Assembly: GCF_001039355.2 (NCBI RefSeq)
Contig: NW_019775390.1
Span: 377,160 to 441,159 of the forward strand
Direction: 5' to 3'
DNA length: 64,000 nt
DNA from: Lingula anatina
Taxonomy: Eukaryota > Brachiopoda > Lingulata > Lingulida > Lingulidae
Every line of letters begins with the position of its first letter. The first letter of the stretch is position 1. The position numbers were made by a program, and so were the translations under genes. The notes below the pieces were generated by a model that saw only the letters and a program-made list of their open reading frames with translations, made no database searches and was not told the origin of the DNA. Below, piece by piece: positions 25,701 to 36,668 of this stretch.

Positions 25701-28700
25701 ATCTGAGTAGGCATTTACTTCATGTTAACGTTGGATAAATACAAGTCAAAGCATAATGGATGCTCACCTCTTTTCTTTTATTGATCCTCTCTAGAAATGC
25801 CTGAGAAGAAGAGTTGGCATCAGAAATTTTGGACATTAAACTTCTGATGGAGCATGTTAAGGTTATCAAAGGCAAAGTTTTCAATAAATACATTAAGTGG
25901 CAGGTTCTAACCCCCCAAACCCCAATGGCTACCAGCCTGAACCTGAACTGACTACCTACTCCAGTGACTAAAATCTTTACTGGTGAAATAAAGATAAACA
26001 CATTCTTGACTCCTAATACATAGTGAAATGCAAAAATAAACTGCTGTGGCCTCAGACGAGAGACAACTGAGTCACTGATAAGATAACTGTTATAACTCTG
26101 CTGAACACACATTCATAGGCCATTCTCTCCAACTAGTTTACTGCTGAAAAGAGATAACTGCTCTACATAAAACAGTTTGCTACACGCCCCCAAGATGGCT
26201 ACAGCTCGTGATGACAGAGATGAGGAAGAAAGCCTACGGGCCAAAATAACTGAATATTTTGTCAGCTGTCCATTATGCCTTGAGGAGTATAAGGACCCGA
26301 CAGATTTACCATGTAAGCATACATTTTGTAAGGGTTGTCTGAAGGACTATATTCCTGACATAACACCAGGAAGTAAATTCAGATGTCCCGTGTGTCAGAA
26401 AGAAACTGAACTTACTAAAGATGGACTTGAGGGCTTCACTCACAATTTCTTCATTGAAAGCTTGCAGGACACTGTGCTTCAGTCAACACATAAGAAAAAG
26501 TGTACCTTTTGTTCTTTGGTGTCCAAAACTGAAACGGTGGCTACTTCAAAATGTATCACCTGCCATGACTACCTATGTGACAGATGTTCTCCATTCCACT
26601 GTGGTACCACACTCACTAAAGATCACAGGGTACTCACTTTTCAACAACTTCACAGCAGTGAGTATCAAAAAGAAATCAAAGAGCAGCAAAAGATTATCTG
26701 CCCAGAGCACAAAGGTGAGATGATACGATACTTTTGTTCAGACTGCAATGTCCCCATCTGTCGTGACTGCAAAGATCTAAACCATGATGGTCACAAACTT
26801 ATCTCCCTTGAAAAAGCTGCAGAGATGGTTAAGCCAAAACTTGAAAACAAATGTCACAACCTTGAAAGAAAATTAGCAACAGGAGAAAAAACATTAGTTA
26901 ACATTGATAACACACTAGCAATTTTCCTAGAAAATGAAAGCTCTGTTCAGCAGCAGATAAAAGCTCATGCAGCTAAAATACGTCAATTGCTAGATCAACA
27001 AGAGCAGACCTTACTACAGGAGCTTCACAAAACCTGCAGCACTCACAGGAAGAATTTACAAACTTCCTATGACAGCTGCAGTATCACTTGCTCCTCTATC
27101 AAAACCACAATAGATGTAGTAAACAACATCCTTCAGCATGGTGCCCCCATAGATGTCCTCATGTTACAACACCAACTTGGACAGAGACTAGATGAGCTAC
27201 AGTCCAATTCATCTGTTGAAGAAATTCCAGAAAAACTACACCTAACACTAACCACCAACAAAGAAGTGGACCAAGAGATATCCAGTGGGGCTGGCCTGGG
27301 GAATGTGCAGATATCTAGACAACCAGCTTTGCCCAAGTTCAAACCACAGGCTGTATGTATGCTGGGGTTTGACACTGGCAGTAAGTATCCAAAGGACATA
27401 TCAGTGAGTCCAAACAGGGAGTATGTTACTACACATGACGGGAAGAACAAGGTCAAGGTTTTTAGTTCAGATGGTACATTAAGGAAAGAGATCACAAGTG
27501 TCTCACACACACAGCTGAAATGTCCAAGAGGGATCTGTCACTTACCTGATGGAAGGATGGTTCTATCTGGTACACACAATAACAAACTGTTCATCCTGTC
27601 ACCACAGTGGGAAGTACAGGAAACTGTAGATGTCAGCAGCCCATATGGTGTGGCTCTCAATAACATTTGTATCAAACGGAATATAACTTTAACTGATGTG
27701 ATAAAAGATACAGAAGGAAAACAGTTGTTCAATGAACCATTAAAGTGGCATATATGAGCAATGGGTGACTTGTTGTTAGTGATACATCACCAAACAAACT
27801 TCACATCCTAACCCCATCTGGTGACCCACTGTATCAGTACACAGGACCTGATAACAAGTTAGGTGACATTCGTGGTGTCTGTGTTGATGCATATGACAAC
27901 ATACTGGTTACAGATATTGATAACCAGTGCATACACCTTGTATCCCCAGATGGGAAGTTCATCCAGTACATAGCAACCAAAGCTGATGGACTATATAAAC
28001 CATTGGCATGTACCATCAATCAAGATGGAGATCTGGCTGTGACTGAACTTGCTGGGAAAGTTAAAGTATTCCAATACCTTGAAAAATGACATCATTTAAA
28101 ATGCTCAGAAACTTAACAATTTTCAGTTTACTGTCATTCTAATATTTCAAAGAAAATGGTATATATTGACATATAAATCCAACACTGACAGAGATTGTTT
28201 GTAATTAAATATTTAGTTTTTATGTCATGAATGACAAAATATAATAACAACATCTCATAAAGAATAAAGAAGAAAAATAAAATGACCACCCTGTAAAAAC
28301 TTTTTTCATCTTAAAACGATGAAATACTCGGAAGTGAAAATGAAAGAAAAGACAGAAGCAAAAGGAACAATTTGTGATATGTGACAGTGGCAGATCCAGA
28401 GATATTTTCTGACAGTCTTTCATATTATATTTGTTGATCCATCCTCCATTTTTTTACTGTCTTCCAATAGGAAGAAATAGATACCAATCAATGTAAACTT
28501 AAAAATCTGACCGTCTTCTGGAAGACCCAGAAGTCGACCTAAATCCACCGTTGTGTGAAGTAGCCCATGTTTAAAGATGTTCATTTTAAGGATATTAAAA
28601 AAGTTTTGGAAATATTAAAAGAGCTGCCTGTAATACCAGGAAGAACTGATATTTTTTTGTATCATAAATAATATATTTAATGTATATTACCTAAATGACA

Positions 28701-31700
28701 CGTACCCGCTTCTTTAAAGAATAGATGTCAATTATTCTCAACATAAGATAACATCTGAAAATCAATTGGTTTGTAGTTGAACTATTAGTCCTTGTATTAA
28801 GTTACAATCATATTTCTCTTTTTATTTAGCTATGTTTTTTCTTCTTCTTTATGGAGGGTATTGATTTTAGGTAGGTTGCATAAGCTTTAAGAATGAAATT
28901 ATGTGTAGTAATTGTACTTAAAATATGAAGGTGACACCTTTAACTGCAACCACATCTGATTTTAAACTATTTTTGCTGATGTAAATATCTGATGCTGAAA
29001 GGATATCATATTTTTTGACTAAGCAATAATTTATTTTGGTTTGGACTTAACAAATAATGTTACGCTGTAGTTATGAGAAAATAAATCTTCAACGGATACA
29101 ATGACTTGAGTTAATATCATGCAATAAAATAAGACAAAGAAATATTGAAAAAGTACTGGTATCTTAATCATTCATGACTTCCACAGATTTAATATAAAAA
29201 TATCTTGTTCCATGTGAAAAGAACAATAAGAGCAAAAAATCTCTCTCTACCTCCACACTCTCTGTAGATTTACACAATATATCACTGAACACAGCTGACT
29301 TCTCTTACTTCACACCCACCTCCTGACTGTCTCCCTACATAAGACAAATATATACCAGATACCTCCACACTCTCTGTAGATTTACGCAATATATCACTGC
29401 ATGAACACAGCTGACTTCTCTTACTACACACCCACCTCCTGACATTGAAAGAACATTAGAAACAGGGAAGAAAACACTAGATTATCAGAGAGGCAATACC
29501 GCCTCAGGGTATTGTACCACCAGCTGGAGTAAGCACATATGTATGAAAAAAAAGGACAGCACCTCCAGTGTTGACTTTTGTGCTTGACAAGCTTAACAAA
29601 ATGCAGTAAACAAGATTTCTCAATATTTTTGTTGAAAATTACCATTTAAAACAAAATCATGGGGAAAAGTTAGTTTTAATCCAAATTTGTGAACTTGTTC
29701 ATGGCAAAAAGTAGGTCAAAGGTCAATTTCAAGGCCACAGTTAAATTGTCAGTATATGTCTTCCTATCCAAGTTCAATAGTAACTATGGGCGTATCTCTG
29801 CACCTTCTGGAGATATAAGAGATGGAAACCTTGCAACACACAAGAGATGGATACAGGGGCTTTTGTAGTTTGGGAGGACAGGCGGTAACAGTGACATTGC
29901 AGCGGAGCCGTCAGACGATACCGGTCGGGACTAAAACCATCTGTACCCCCAGCCCCGCGTGCCATGGTGGTACAAATAGAGTGGCAAAATATTTTAAAAC
30001 CATCGCCAACAAAGCAAGCAAGCTGTATGCATATGACATACAGTAAAAAAACAACCCTAGATCTAATTCTCTGGATCATATGAAAAGATACAGTTTAAAC
30101 TTGCTGTTAGACAAGACATATGTGGGAACGTCACCTAGGTATACTTCATCCAGGAAAACCAGATGCGGAGACATGGCCAGCTGAAATAGAAAGAAGACTT
30201 CATCTTAGTTATTATAATAAATGAAAATTTATCCTCATTGGTGCACTGTTGAAACTGAGGAAAGTAGCTTTTACACAAAACTATAGTCCAGCACTTTCTA
30301 TATGTTTTTACTTTTGACACCCAGGTAGCAGTATAATCTTGTTCAATAGTTATAACCAATCACTTCACTGCTCAACATATCATTTTACCTCCAAAATTCC
30401 TTTTACCTCAATTCTTGCTGTTTGTATTCCAACCAATTTTGTTTAAAACATTTAAGATAAGGTGAAAAATAATTCATATCTTTTTTTTCTTTTTGCTTCT
30501 TCAGTCAATCTTGACCTTTCTGAGCACAGAACAGGATCACAGATATCAGTACCACATTTTAACCACCACAGCATCATCTAAAACTCATCCGAAAAATAAA
30601 TAAAAAAATAAATAACTTACAACTGGAGGCTGTCGCTTCTTTCTCCTGCTCACTGTCCCATAATGTTGTCCTTTCTGGTCACTTACTTTCTGGTCACTCT
30701 GTACTACATGTATACTGTACTGACCAGTCAACACCGAGCCTGTCGTGGGACTCAGTGACAGGTTTGGTACGCTGAGGGTGTCTCCTGTCTTAGAAAAGAA
30801 TAACAAGCACTACAGTAACAATCAGCTGCCAAATCAATCACAGAGCCCATTTAGGACAGATGATCCTCGAATTTACTGATCTATGATTTAAATATGGCAG
30901 ACCCTACATGAAAGCAAGTCTGTTAATCCCTTAATGGTCTCCCTGCCTCTACATGCGCCATTAAGACGAATAAAGCTCAGCTCCGAGGTTTAATTGCAAG
31001 GCCCCTGCTAAGACCACGCATGTGGAGGCAGGGAGACCATTACTTTTATAAGTGCCAGTACAAAGCTTCAAAAAAGATATGCCAAGTGAAAAACGTGCAG
31101 AATGTGACACAGAATTGAGATGCTCTTTTATACCAAAAGTGTAGTCACGAAAAACACCCCCATGTTTACCTTTTGGAAATAAACAACTTCATAACACATA
31201 TTTCATCATCTCACCTTGGTATTGTGAAATGTCACACTTCCCCTCCATAGCGTATCCACGAGCAAGCGAGTGCTGCCACCTATTGAGCAAGAAGTGCCCT
31301 GTAACGCCTCTACCCAGGCCCAGCCTTCTGCAGACAGGATATTTTCATACAACAGTGTTACAAACCCATGGTGACAGGTAACAAGTCTTTGTAAAGCACC
31401 ATACAGTCCCAGGTTGGATCTAGAGTGGAAAAATAGTGTCAGCAACTTTTTATAAAAATAATGAAAAATTTCGGAAACTTTTCAAATAGAGAGTATAACT
31501 TTATAAATAAAACTTGCTTCAGGCAACTAGTGGAAAGTTTCATATTCATTTCTCTGGCTTTCAGGCCTAGCACCAACAATTTAATTTGGTTTTCACAAAT
31601 CTAAGTTACTTCTGTATGAAATTTATTAACTCTCAGCTCAAATTTATCAAGTATCTGAGATCTGGGCAGCAAAGTTGATATACGGGTATATGTCTTTTAC

Positions 31701-32423
31701 AAAATTACACTGATGTATATTTACTCACTCAATACTGAAATTCACATTCCCAAACCAAATGATGTCCAGCAAGAAACCTACAAAAATAGATCAAATAAAT
31801 AAATATCTCATTTCAAAACCAAATCAAGAAACACACTTATCACAGTATGTACACTTACATTTGTATATGCATGTTTACTTCAGCAATCATGTGTGTATAT
31901 ATGTTTATGTGTTTGTGTTATGAAAAGAATATATACAACTACCTGTATATGTAGCCTCTACTAGGGCTGCAGTTCTTGTGGACATTATTGCTGAGGTGAC
32001 CCTGTAACATTTGGCCAGATGGGAGCAATTAAATCTGCACGTGCACAGAAGGCTTTGGACCTGCTCTGCAGGAGCTCAGTGAGAGTTGGACTTCGTGCCA
32101 ATGTAATCAACCCTTCTTACGCAACCTGCCTTGTCTTTATTGTCCCAGATGAGCAATTAACTGTCTTGATTACTGTCAAGGGGACTTGGCAGGGACTTGT
32201 TAAGTGGCAGGACCTCAGTAGTTATGCCAACAATTACCAGCCATGTAATCATCCTTCTATTAGCCATCTATTTAACCAGAGGCATATCTGTTAATATCTA
32301 GAGGAAAATCAATCTGTGGCCCTGGTAGGTGTTTGTGTTATGAGAATATATACTAGTACCTGTGTATGGCAGAGCATCTGCCATTAGGTGAAGTTGTTCT
32401 GCCCTGAAAAATTAAAATAATTC

Positions 32424-32476
<53 letters not shown>

Positions 32477-33523
32477 TTAAATTCTTTCTGCTGGACAGTC
32501 AGTTGTCCAATCATCATGTTTCTTTCATATTATATATTTATAATTAATAATCATCTCTCCTAATGAGTTAAAAATAAGTTGAGCATTTTCGTACACTTAC
32601 AATTTGGGAGAAAAATAATTCTGTTCCATTTCAAGTATTCTATATGACAAAAAAAAAATGCAAAATTGAATAAGAAGTTTGATTTTTGAAATGACTATTA
32701 TTATATAACATACATTAAATCAGTGTCTTCACTCTGTGCAGCTGGGCAATTTGTCTGTTTTCCGTGTAACATTTCTTGAAGTGTCTTACAGAATGTGTCA
32801 GTGTTCGTAAAAGCCTCCCATTTGACATTCTCAGAGTTGGACTTTGTCTGTTGTTGCTATAATAAAAAGCAAAACAGATTCTAGAAGGGAGTAACTTTGT
32901 ATCGCACTCATACCTAATTTTGGAAAATTTGTAGAAACTTTGTCTTCTGGAATAAATTATTTTGTATTCATACAATATGAATAAATGGACGTTACAATGT
33001 CTATCACTATCCCAAGTGAGTCATGCTTCAATTTTGGTATAAATCTTTACACCAATGCCTCAGTAGATAATGAAATTCAACATTAAAATCTGAAGATCCG
33101 TTCTTTACAAATAAATACATACACAACTGGGATAAAGTTGACTTTCCAAGCAATAAAAAAAAAAATAATAAAGTTTTATCTGTCAAAGATATTTAGAAAA
33201 AAATAAATGAAGTTAATATTGGCTGGTAATCCTCAGTTAATTTTTGTACAGCTATTGACAACTTTAACTTAATCTGTTTATCAAAAACACATAGTAAATG
33301 ATACTGTCCAACAATAAAAGATATGTATTAATAAGGTATTAATTTGCAACCTTGTGGTCAGCTATAGGGCGTCCATCTTGACCAGAGAGGGGGTGGACAA
33401 AAGCAGTGTACACTTGCTGGGAGGCCTCTCCAAAATACGTAGTGATGGTAATTTCTTTATATCTGCTGGCGTCTTCTGTAAGCTTCTGCAGCACAGCAGG
33501 TAGCAGTGTACTGTCTTCTGAAA

Positions 33524-33562
<39 letters not shown>

Positions 33563-33799
33563 ATATAATCTTTGTCCAACTTCTAATGATTTAAACACTA
33601 GTATAAATGGGTTAGTAAGATGAGAGTGATTAACTCTTAAAGTTCTTATGCAGTATGCCCCCCCACCCCCCACCCCCCTTAGTCTGCCTTTTCAGCAGCA
33701 TTTCCGTATCCTCAGTCAGATATACTGGTGCATGATATATTCCCTAAGGTGCTCACCACTGATGATATCGGTACACAAAACTAATACATAGCGATCCAT
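19105..33799 (-). CDS. MTBP: MDM2-binding protein MTBP (21 exons, 968 aa)
   Basis: MTBP partners Treslin/TICRR and promotes CDC45 loading when replication origins fire. Coding exons: 33,799-33,757; 33,517-33,351; 32,856-32,714; 32,639-32,601; 32,403-32,360; 31,777-31,729; 31,419-31,215; 30,788-30,621; 30,180-30,092; 25,843-25,768; 25,544-25,436; 24,931-24,389; 23,862-23,698; 23,227-23,096; 22,605-22,520; 22,276-22,176; 21,443-21,030; 20,732-20,624; 20,127-20,014; 19,483-19,418; 19,149-19,105. Phases agree throughout (2,907 nt). Family anchors: N-terminal MDRYVLVL; AEQLHLMADALP; LWRGSV; DVPTYVLSN; EFLKYFKADG; and the C-terminal block SRESRSERHRR ... LTTSRNLKEEMKK, which aligns with the human C-terminal domain. 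Human MTBP is 904 aa. Intron 9 (about 4.2 kb) contains an opposite-strand TRIM gene. Exons 1-9 occur again at 40,699-44,707. Confidence 0.93.
22738..22769. repeat. AAT trinucleotide microsatellite
   Basis: A short run of AAT/ATA units in MTBP intron 14. A TTTATTT/AAATA run also lies at 22,467-22,490. Both are simple repeats. Confidence 0.9.
22944..23073. mobile_element. Foldback element D next to MTBP exon 14
   Basis: Inverted arms of about 36 bp: the left begins ggactaatcagtccaagg and ends ggcaaccca; the right begins tgggttgccatatttgac and ends gactagttagtcc. The spacer is about 55 bp. The right end lies 22 bp beyond the exon 14 donor site. No second copy was seen in the window. Confidence 0.7.
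24084..24362. other. Unmerged contig overlap around a single N (24,223)
   Basis: The 139 bp before the N (starting gagtcatcattttt and ending cccctcccc) are repeated, apparently base for base, immediately after it. A single N between two identical overlaps is the signature of a scaffold join where the overlap was not collapsed. The join lies in MTBP intron 12, 27 bp from the exon 12 donor, and leaves the exons intact. Confidence 0.9.
25052..25440. repeat. Minisatellite, about 20-bp units in a 60-bp higher-order repeat
   Basis: Units of the type ctgtcatgttacctgtctca repeat with variants (catgtcacctg, cacataatctg). Three consecutive 60-bp blocks (25,081, 25,141 and 25,201) are nearly identical, so a higher-order period is visible. 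The array runs into the donor site of MTBP exon 11 at 25,435, and later units degenerate towards the exon. The Ser/Cys/Leu-rich frame at 25,052-25,285 is a by-product. Confidence 0.9.
26195..28089 (+). pseudogene. TRIM-NHL gene, copy 1: frameshifted
   Basis: Intronless gene of the RING/B-box/coiled-coil/NHL class, whose members are usually E3 ubiquitin ligases. RING: CPLCLEEYKDP ... CPVC. Then a B-box-like Cys-rich segment (CTFCSLV, CITCHDYLCDRC), a second B-box (CPEHKGE ... CRDC), a coiled coil and the start of the NHL propeller. Against the intact copy at 36,669, a net in-frame loss of 57 bp near 27,667 removes 19 codons. One base is also lost near 27,742 (ccattaaag versus ccatataaag), which ends the frame at 27,757. 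The remaining NHL sequence to 28,089 continues in another frame. Start chosen at ATG 26,195, aligned with the internal Met of the other copy. It lies in MTBP intron 9 on the opposite strand. It could be a pseudogene, a null allele or a sequence error. Confidence 0.85.
28388..28557 (+). mobile_element. Repeat family G copy
   Basis: About 170 bp beginning ggcagatccagagatatttt and ending aagtcgacctaaatccaccg, with an internal actgtcttccaataggaag and an inverted-looking tctgaccgtcttctggaag. It is repeated at 39,010-39,183, at 51,748-51,924 and, interrupted, at 10,110-10,465. The outer ends (gcggatccagaa / tgctaaatccgcc in the 51.7-kb copy) form short terminal inverted repeats. Confidence 0.7.
29250..29445. 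repeat. Direct duplication of about 100 bp
   Basis: Two consecutive copies of a segment starting acctccacactctctgtaga and ending cacacccacctcctgac. The same pair recurs at about 39,873-40,064 in the second block, so the duplication predates separation of the blocks. It is non-coding. Confidence 0.8.
29822..30046 (+). CDS. Small conserved-length ORF, 74 codons (copy 1), function unknown
   Basis: An ATG-to-stop frame of 74 codons in MTBP intron 9, on the strand opposite MTBP. The second block carries a frame of identical length (40,432-40,656), aligned without indels, yet about 26 of 74 residues differ while only about three codons differ synonymously. The last 25 residues (GGTNRVAKYFKTIANKAS, then LYAYDIQ) are weakly reminiscent of the N-terminal strand of Argonaute/PIWI proteins (pattern xxNyFK...LYxYxV). 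That resemblance is from memory and unverified. No promoter or splice sites were recognised. It could be a decayed transposon or retrocopy fragment rather than a gene. Confidence 0.3.
   Translation: METLQHTRDGYRGFCSLGGQAVTVTLQRSRQTIPVGTKTICTPSPACHGGTNRVAKYFKTIANKASKLYAYDIQ
30931..31042. mobile_element. MITE family B, copy in MTBP intron 7
   Basis: Perfect-looking inverted ends taatggtctccctgcctc and gaggcagggagaccatta around a short interior with aggtttaattgcaa. The orthologous copy in the second block is at 41,485-41,595. Confidence 0.85.
31943..32348. mobile_element. Inverted-end element F in MTBP intron 5 (copy 1)
   Basis: About 390 bp bounded by inverted ends related to CCCTCTACCAGGGC (left, near 31,955) and GCCCTGGTAG (right, near 32,320). 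It is flanked by direct repeats of about 20 bp starting gtttgtgttatga. The left end overlaps a 48-bp open segment with splice-like borders (31,943-31,990). The related copy is at 42,680-43,137, and a shorter relative with the same ends is at 58,413-58,548. The + strand frame 32,019-32,294 inside it shows no domain. Confidence 0.55.
32424..32476. repeat. AAT microsatellite
   Basis: About 17 AAT units next to MTBP exon 5. The second block has a much shorter run at 43,194-43,217, so the locus differs in length between the two copies. Confidence 0.95.
33518..33566. repeat. AAAT microsatellite abutting the MTBP exon 2 acceptor
   Basis: About eleven AAAT units that, read on the minus strand, are TTTA repeats leading directly into the exon 2 acceptor (tatttatttcag|AAGACAG). 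In the second block the same position is a T-rich tract and the AAAT array lies further away, at 44,439-44,468. Confidence 0.9.
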
Positions 33800-34151
33800 G
33801 TTTTGTCTCTGTATTGTGGGCAATAAACTATGGACATGTCAAGTTTGTGAAATATAAGCTAAAGCCGAAGGACGAAGTTTGATGTCTCTGGCACAGTCGA
33901 ATATTACGAGGTTAATTTTGTTAATTTCCCGCTGCTGTCGTAAAGGGATACTTACCAGAAATTACGACATTGTAACCACATTTCTACCCCTGTCCCGCTA
34001 TTCAATCTCTTTTAAGACATGGGTAATAAGAACAATTGACAGATGCTTTTTGAGTATTTAATATTTTGAGAAGATATATAACCAGTGAGAGATTTTCTTT
34101 GTCGTTGTTGTTTATTTCCATCCAAGTACCACTTTGTGTCTTGAATGAAAG
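33800..34151. promoter_or_regulatory. Bidirectional promoter interval MTBP / aldo-keto reductase
   Basis: Only 352 bp separate the MTBP start codon (minus strand) from the aldo-keto reductase start codon (plus strand). Both promoters must lie here or overlap neighbouring exons. No canonical TATA box was placed with confidence. The same divergent arrangement is kept at 44,708-45,059, with most bases identical. Confidence 0.6.
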
Positions 34152-35075
34152 ATGGGGAGTGTGTCGCGATTTGTGCTTCTTAACACAGGCGCTCGCATGC
34201 CGATTATAGGTCTAGGGACGTACAAAGCTAGTAAAACACAAGTCGAGAACGCTGTTGCGTTTGCCTTGGGGGCAGGGTACCGCCACATCGATACTGCTGT
34301 TAGTTACGAAAACGAAGACGCCATTGGTGACGTTCTTCACTCTGTGATCAAAGCGGGTCAGCTCAAACGAGAGGATGTTTTCATCACGACCAAATTGCCG
34401 CCACCGTACATGGGGAGAGAACACGTTAAACCGTGTATAGAGGAATCCTTAGAGAAATTAAAAACCAAATATGTAGACATGTTTTAAATTCATAAACCTT
34501 GGGGAGAAGCATTCGAGAAATGGGGACAGGTCCGCGACTGTGCAATGCACCACCACGATTTCTTAGAGACGTGGGAAGTAATGGAAGAAATGTTCGATTC
34601 GGGTCTTGCAAAAGCCATCGGTGTTTCAAATTTTAGCATACAGCAGATCGATCGAATTCTGTCCAAGGCAAAAACAAAGCCTGCGAATTTACAAAGTGAA
34701 TGCCATGCTTACTATCAACAGAGGACGCTGAGCCAATACTGCAAGCAAAACGGAATAGCATTTACTAGTTATGCAACTTTGGGCGGCGCACGGTTATACG
34801 GTGGCCCAATACTGTTGGAAGATCCTGTTATTTTAGATATAGCTGCATCTTACAACAAATCCCCAGCACAGATACTGCTGCGTAACCTCGTTCAGAGGGG
34901 GGTAATTGTTATCCCAAAGAGCGTAACACTACAAAGAATCGTTGAGAACTTTTCAATATTTGACTTTAATCTGAGTGATAGAGATATGGCCAGGATTGCA
35001 AAGCTTGATAGAAATATCAGATATTATCCTTTTACCTATGCGCAAAATCATCCTGAGTTCTACTCTGAATTTTGA
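34152..35075 (+). pseudogene. Aldo-keto reductase, copy 1: internal nonsense codon
   Basis: Single-exon NADPH-dependent aldo-keto reductase sequence, nearly identical to the intact gene at 45,060-45,983. Codons 111-112 read TTT TAA instead of TAT TTA, so translation stops at 34,487, two codons before the catalytic His (IHKPWG). The frame then continues open to 35,075, with IGVSNFS, VIPKSVTLQRI and the NLSDRDM helix intact. Asp47, Tyr52 and Lys81 of the tetrad precede the stop. Two neighbouring transversions produce the change. It may be a null allele, a young pseudogene or a consensus error. It is transcribed away from MTBP. Confidence 0.85.
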
Positions 35076-35329
35076 CCTGGCAAGATGGGCATCATAAACA
35101 GGTTCCCAGCCTAGGAGGAGGGGAGACGGGGTTTCGAAAGAACCACCCTTTTTCCTTAGAAAAGGCCCTTTCTGGGCTAAATTTGATCTGGGTACAGAAA
35201 AGTTTTATTGTGAAAGGCCCAGTTTTTTTGGAGAAAGAACCCCTTTGCGATCTACATAAGGCCATCACCTGGTCCATCTGTGTATTATTTTCCTGACATT
35301 TGTGCTTTTTACAAAGTTACCTCTGCAAG

Positions 35330-36005
35330 GTAACACGTACATCCATGAGTAACCATATCACCCCAGTTTTAAAAAAGTTACAGGATCTTATTTGGATTTC
35401 TAGTCTTTGTTCATGATGCTTTTTACAAAGTTGCACCGATCTACTTAGTTTCCAGCAAGAAACCTGTGGTCTGTAGACGAATTGTTACTTAAAGTAAGCC
35501 AGTAAAAATGCGCCTAAAAATTTATGGTGACATTTCCTTTAAATCAGCAGGCTCAAAGAAATGGAATTTATTACCACTAGAAATCCGATCAATTGAGTCT
35601 ACCAAGCATTTTACAAAAGAATTGAAGACATACCTATTCAGGAAATTTTTTGACTAATCTACTTTTAAATTGATTTTACAAATGTTATAGTAAATGCATT
35701 TTTGCACTGTAAGAAATAAGGCTGTACTACCCATTATTTTTTCTGTGTGCAAATAAGGCTGGTTTTTTTTCCTAGAATTGATTATTTTTTCTTAACAAAC
35801 ATAGTTATGTACTGTAAGTGCTTTTATGTGAGAATCCGTATGTTTTATCTAGAATACTCTTAAATTATTTTTGTCGTTAAGCTCTGTAATTTTATTTTTC
35901 TGTTGCTAATAATTGATGTCTTAAGTAATTGTTTTATGTATATGTAGTCTTCTGAACATGTTAAAAATGGATTTTAGACTCAAAATAAATTTATTATTAT
36001 TATAT
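35330..36005 (+). mobile_element. LINE 3'-end fragment, copy 1 (internally deleted)
   Basis: Contains remnants of the C-terminal part of a non-LTR retrotransposon ORF2: FVHDAFYKVAP-like, MRLKIYGDISFKSAGSKKW, then NLLPLEIRSIES and LKTYLFRKFFD in broken frames. It ends in an ATT-rich tail near 35,985-36,002. The reverse-transcriptase part still visible in the second block (46,240-46,600) is missing here. Confidence 0.7.
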
Positions 36006-36500
36006 TGATTACACTTTTTGATTCTGAGGGTCAATTGCTGGCACTGTTATGTCCAATAATTAATATAGGCGCCCCAAGGAAATATAATATATTCTAATAC
36101 TCTGTTTGGTTTTTTTATGTGAGGTTTACTTTTGCGCTTAGAATGGAGATGAAACCCTGACCTTTTTTATGAACAAGTATTTTTAATTATGATTTATTTT
36201 TAACTTAAATTATAATTAAATCAAAATACTATGATAATAATCTAACTTACTGATTTGTATTTATTTTTTTGTGAAGAAGTGGATCTAGTAAATTACAGCT
36301 ACTTTGGTGTAAATAATATCCTGAGTTTACTTATCTCTACTTCCATCAGCTTTTGAGAACTTGGATATCATGGCAGTATGGCACGTTGATAATTGTTAAA
36401 TTACAGAAAATATGACGTCATAAGCCCATCTAGTGATATGTGTACAGCAATAAGTAAATATGACATGAAGCAGTTATGTTTTGGATTAAATCCTGGCGCT
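36006..36500. other. Non-coding flank ending at a single-N join (36,501)
   Basis: AT-rich sequence that aligns with 47,310-47,757 and with 47,759-48,060. It stops at cctggcgct immediately before the N, and the sequence to the right of the N is unrelated. No gene was seen. Confidence 0.6.
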
Positions 36501-36668
36501 NAAAGAAAAGTAGACAAAATATTTTCATAATAAATACAAATTCCCATTATGCCCAGTAGCAATTTCAATATTAAATCAATAATGTGAACACAGTAAAGAT
36601 CAGAAAAAAGGCTGACCCAAATCCCTATACAGGTGTTTTATAGGAAAGAACTAGTTCAATTCAGGTGA

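Noticed and set aside
27133-27510. Minus-strand 125-codon frames opposite both TRIM genes (also 37,697-38,074)
   Set aside because: Equal length in both copies only reflects the conserved sense-strand TRIM frame. They are antisense shadows.
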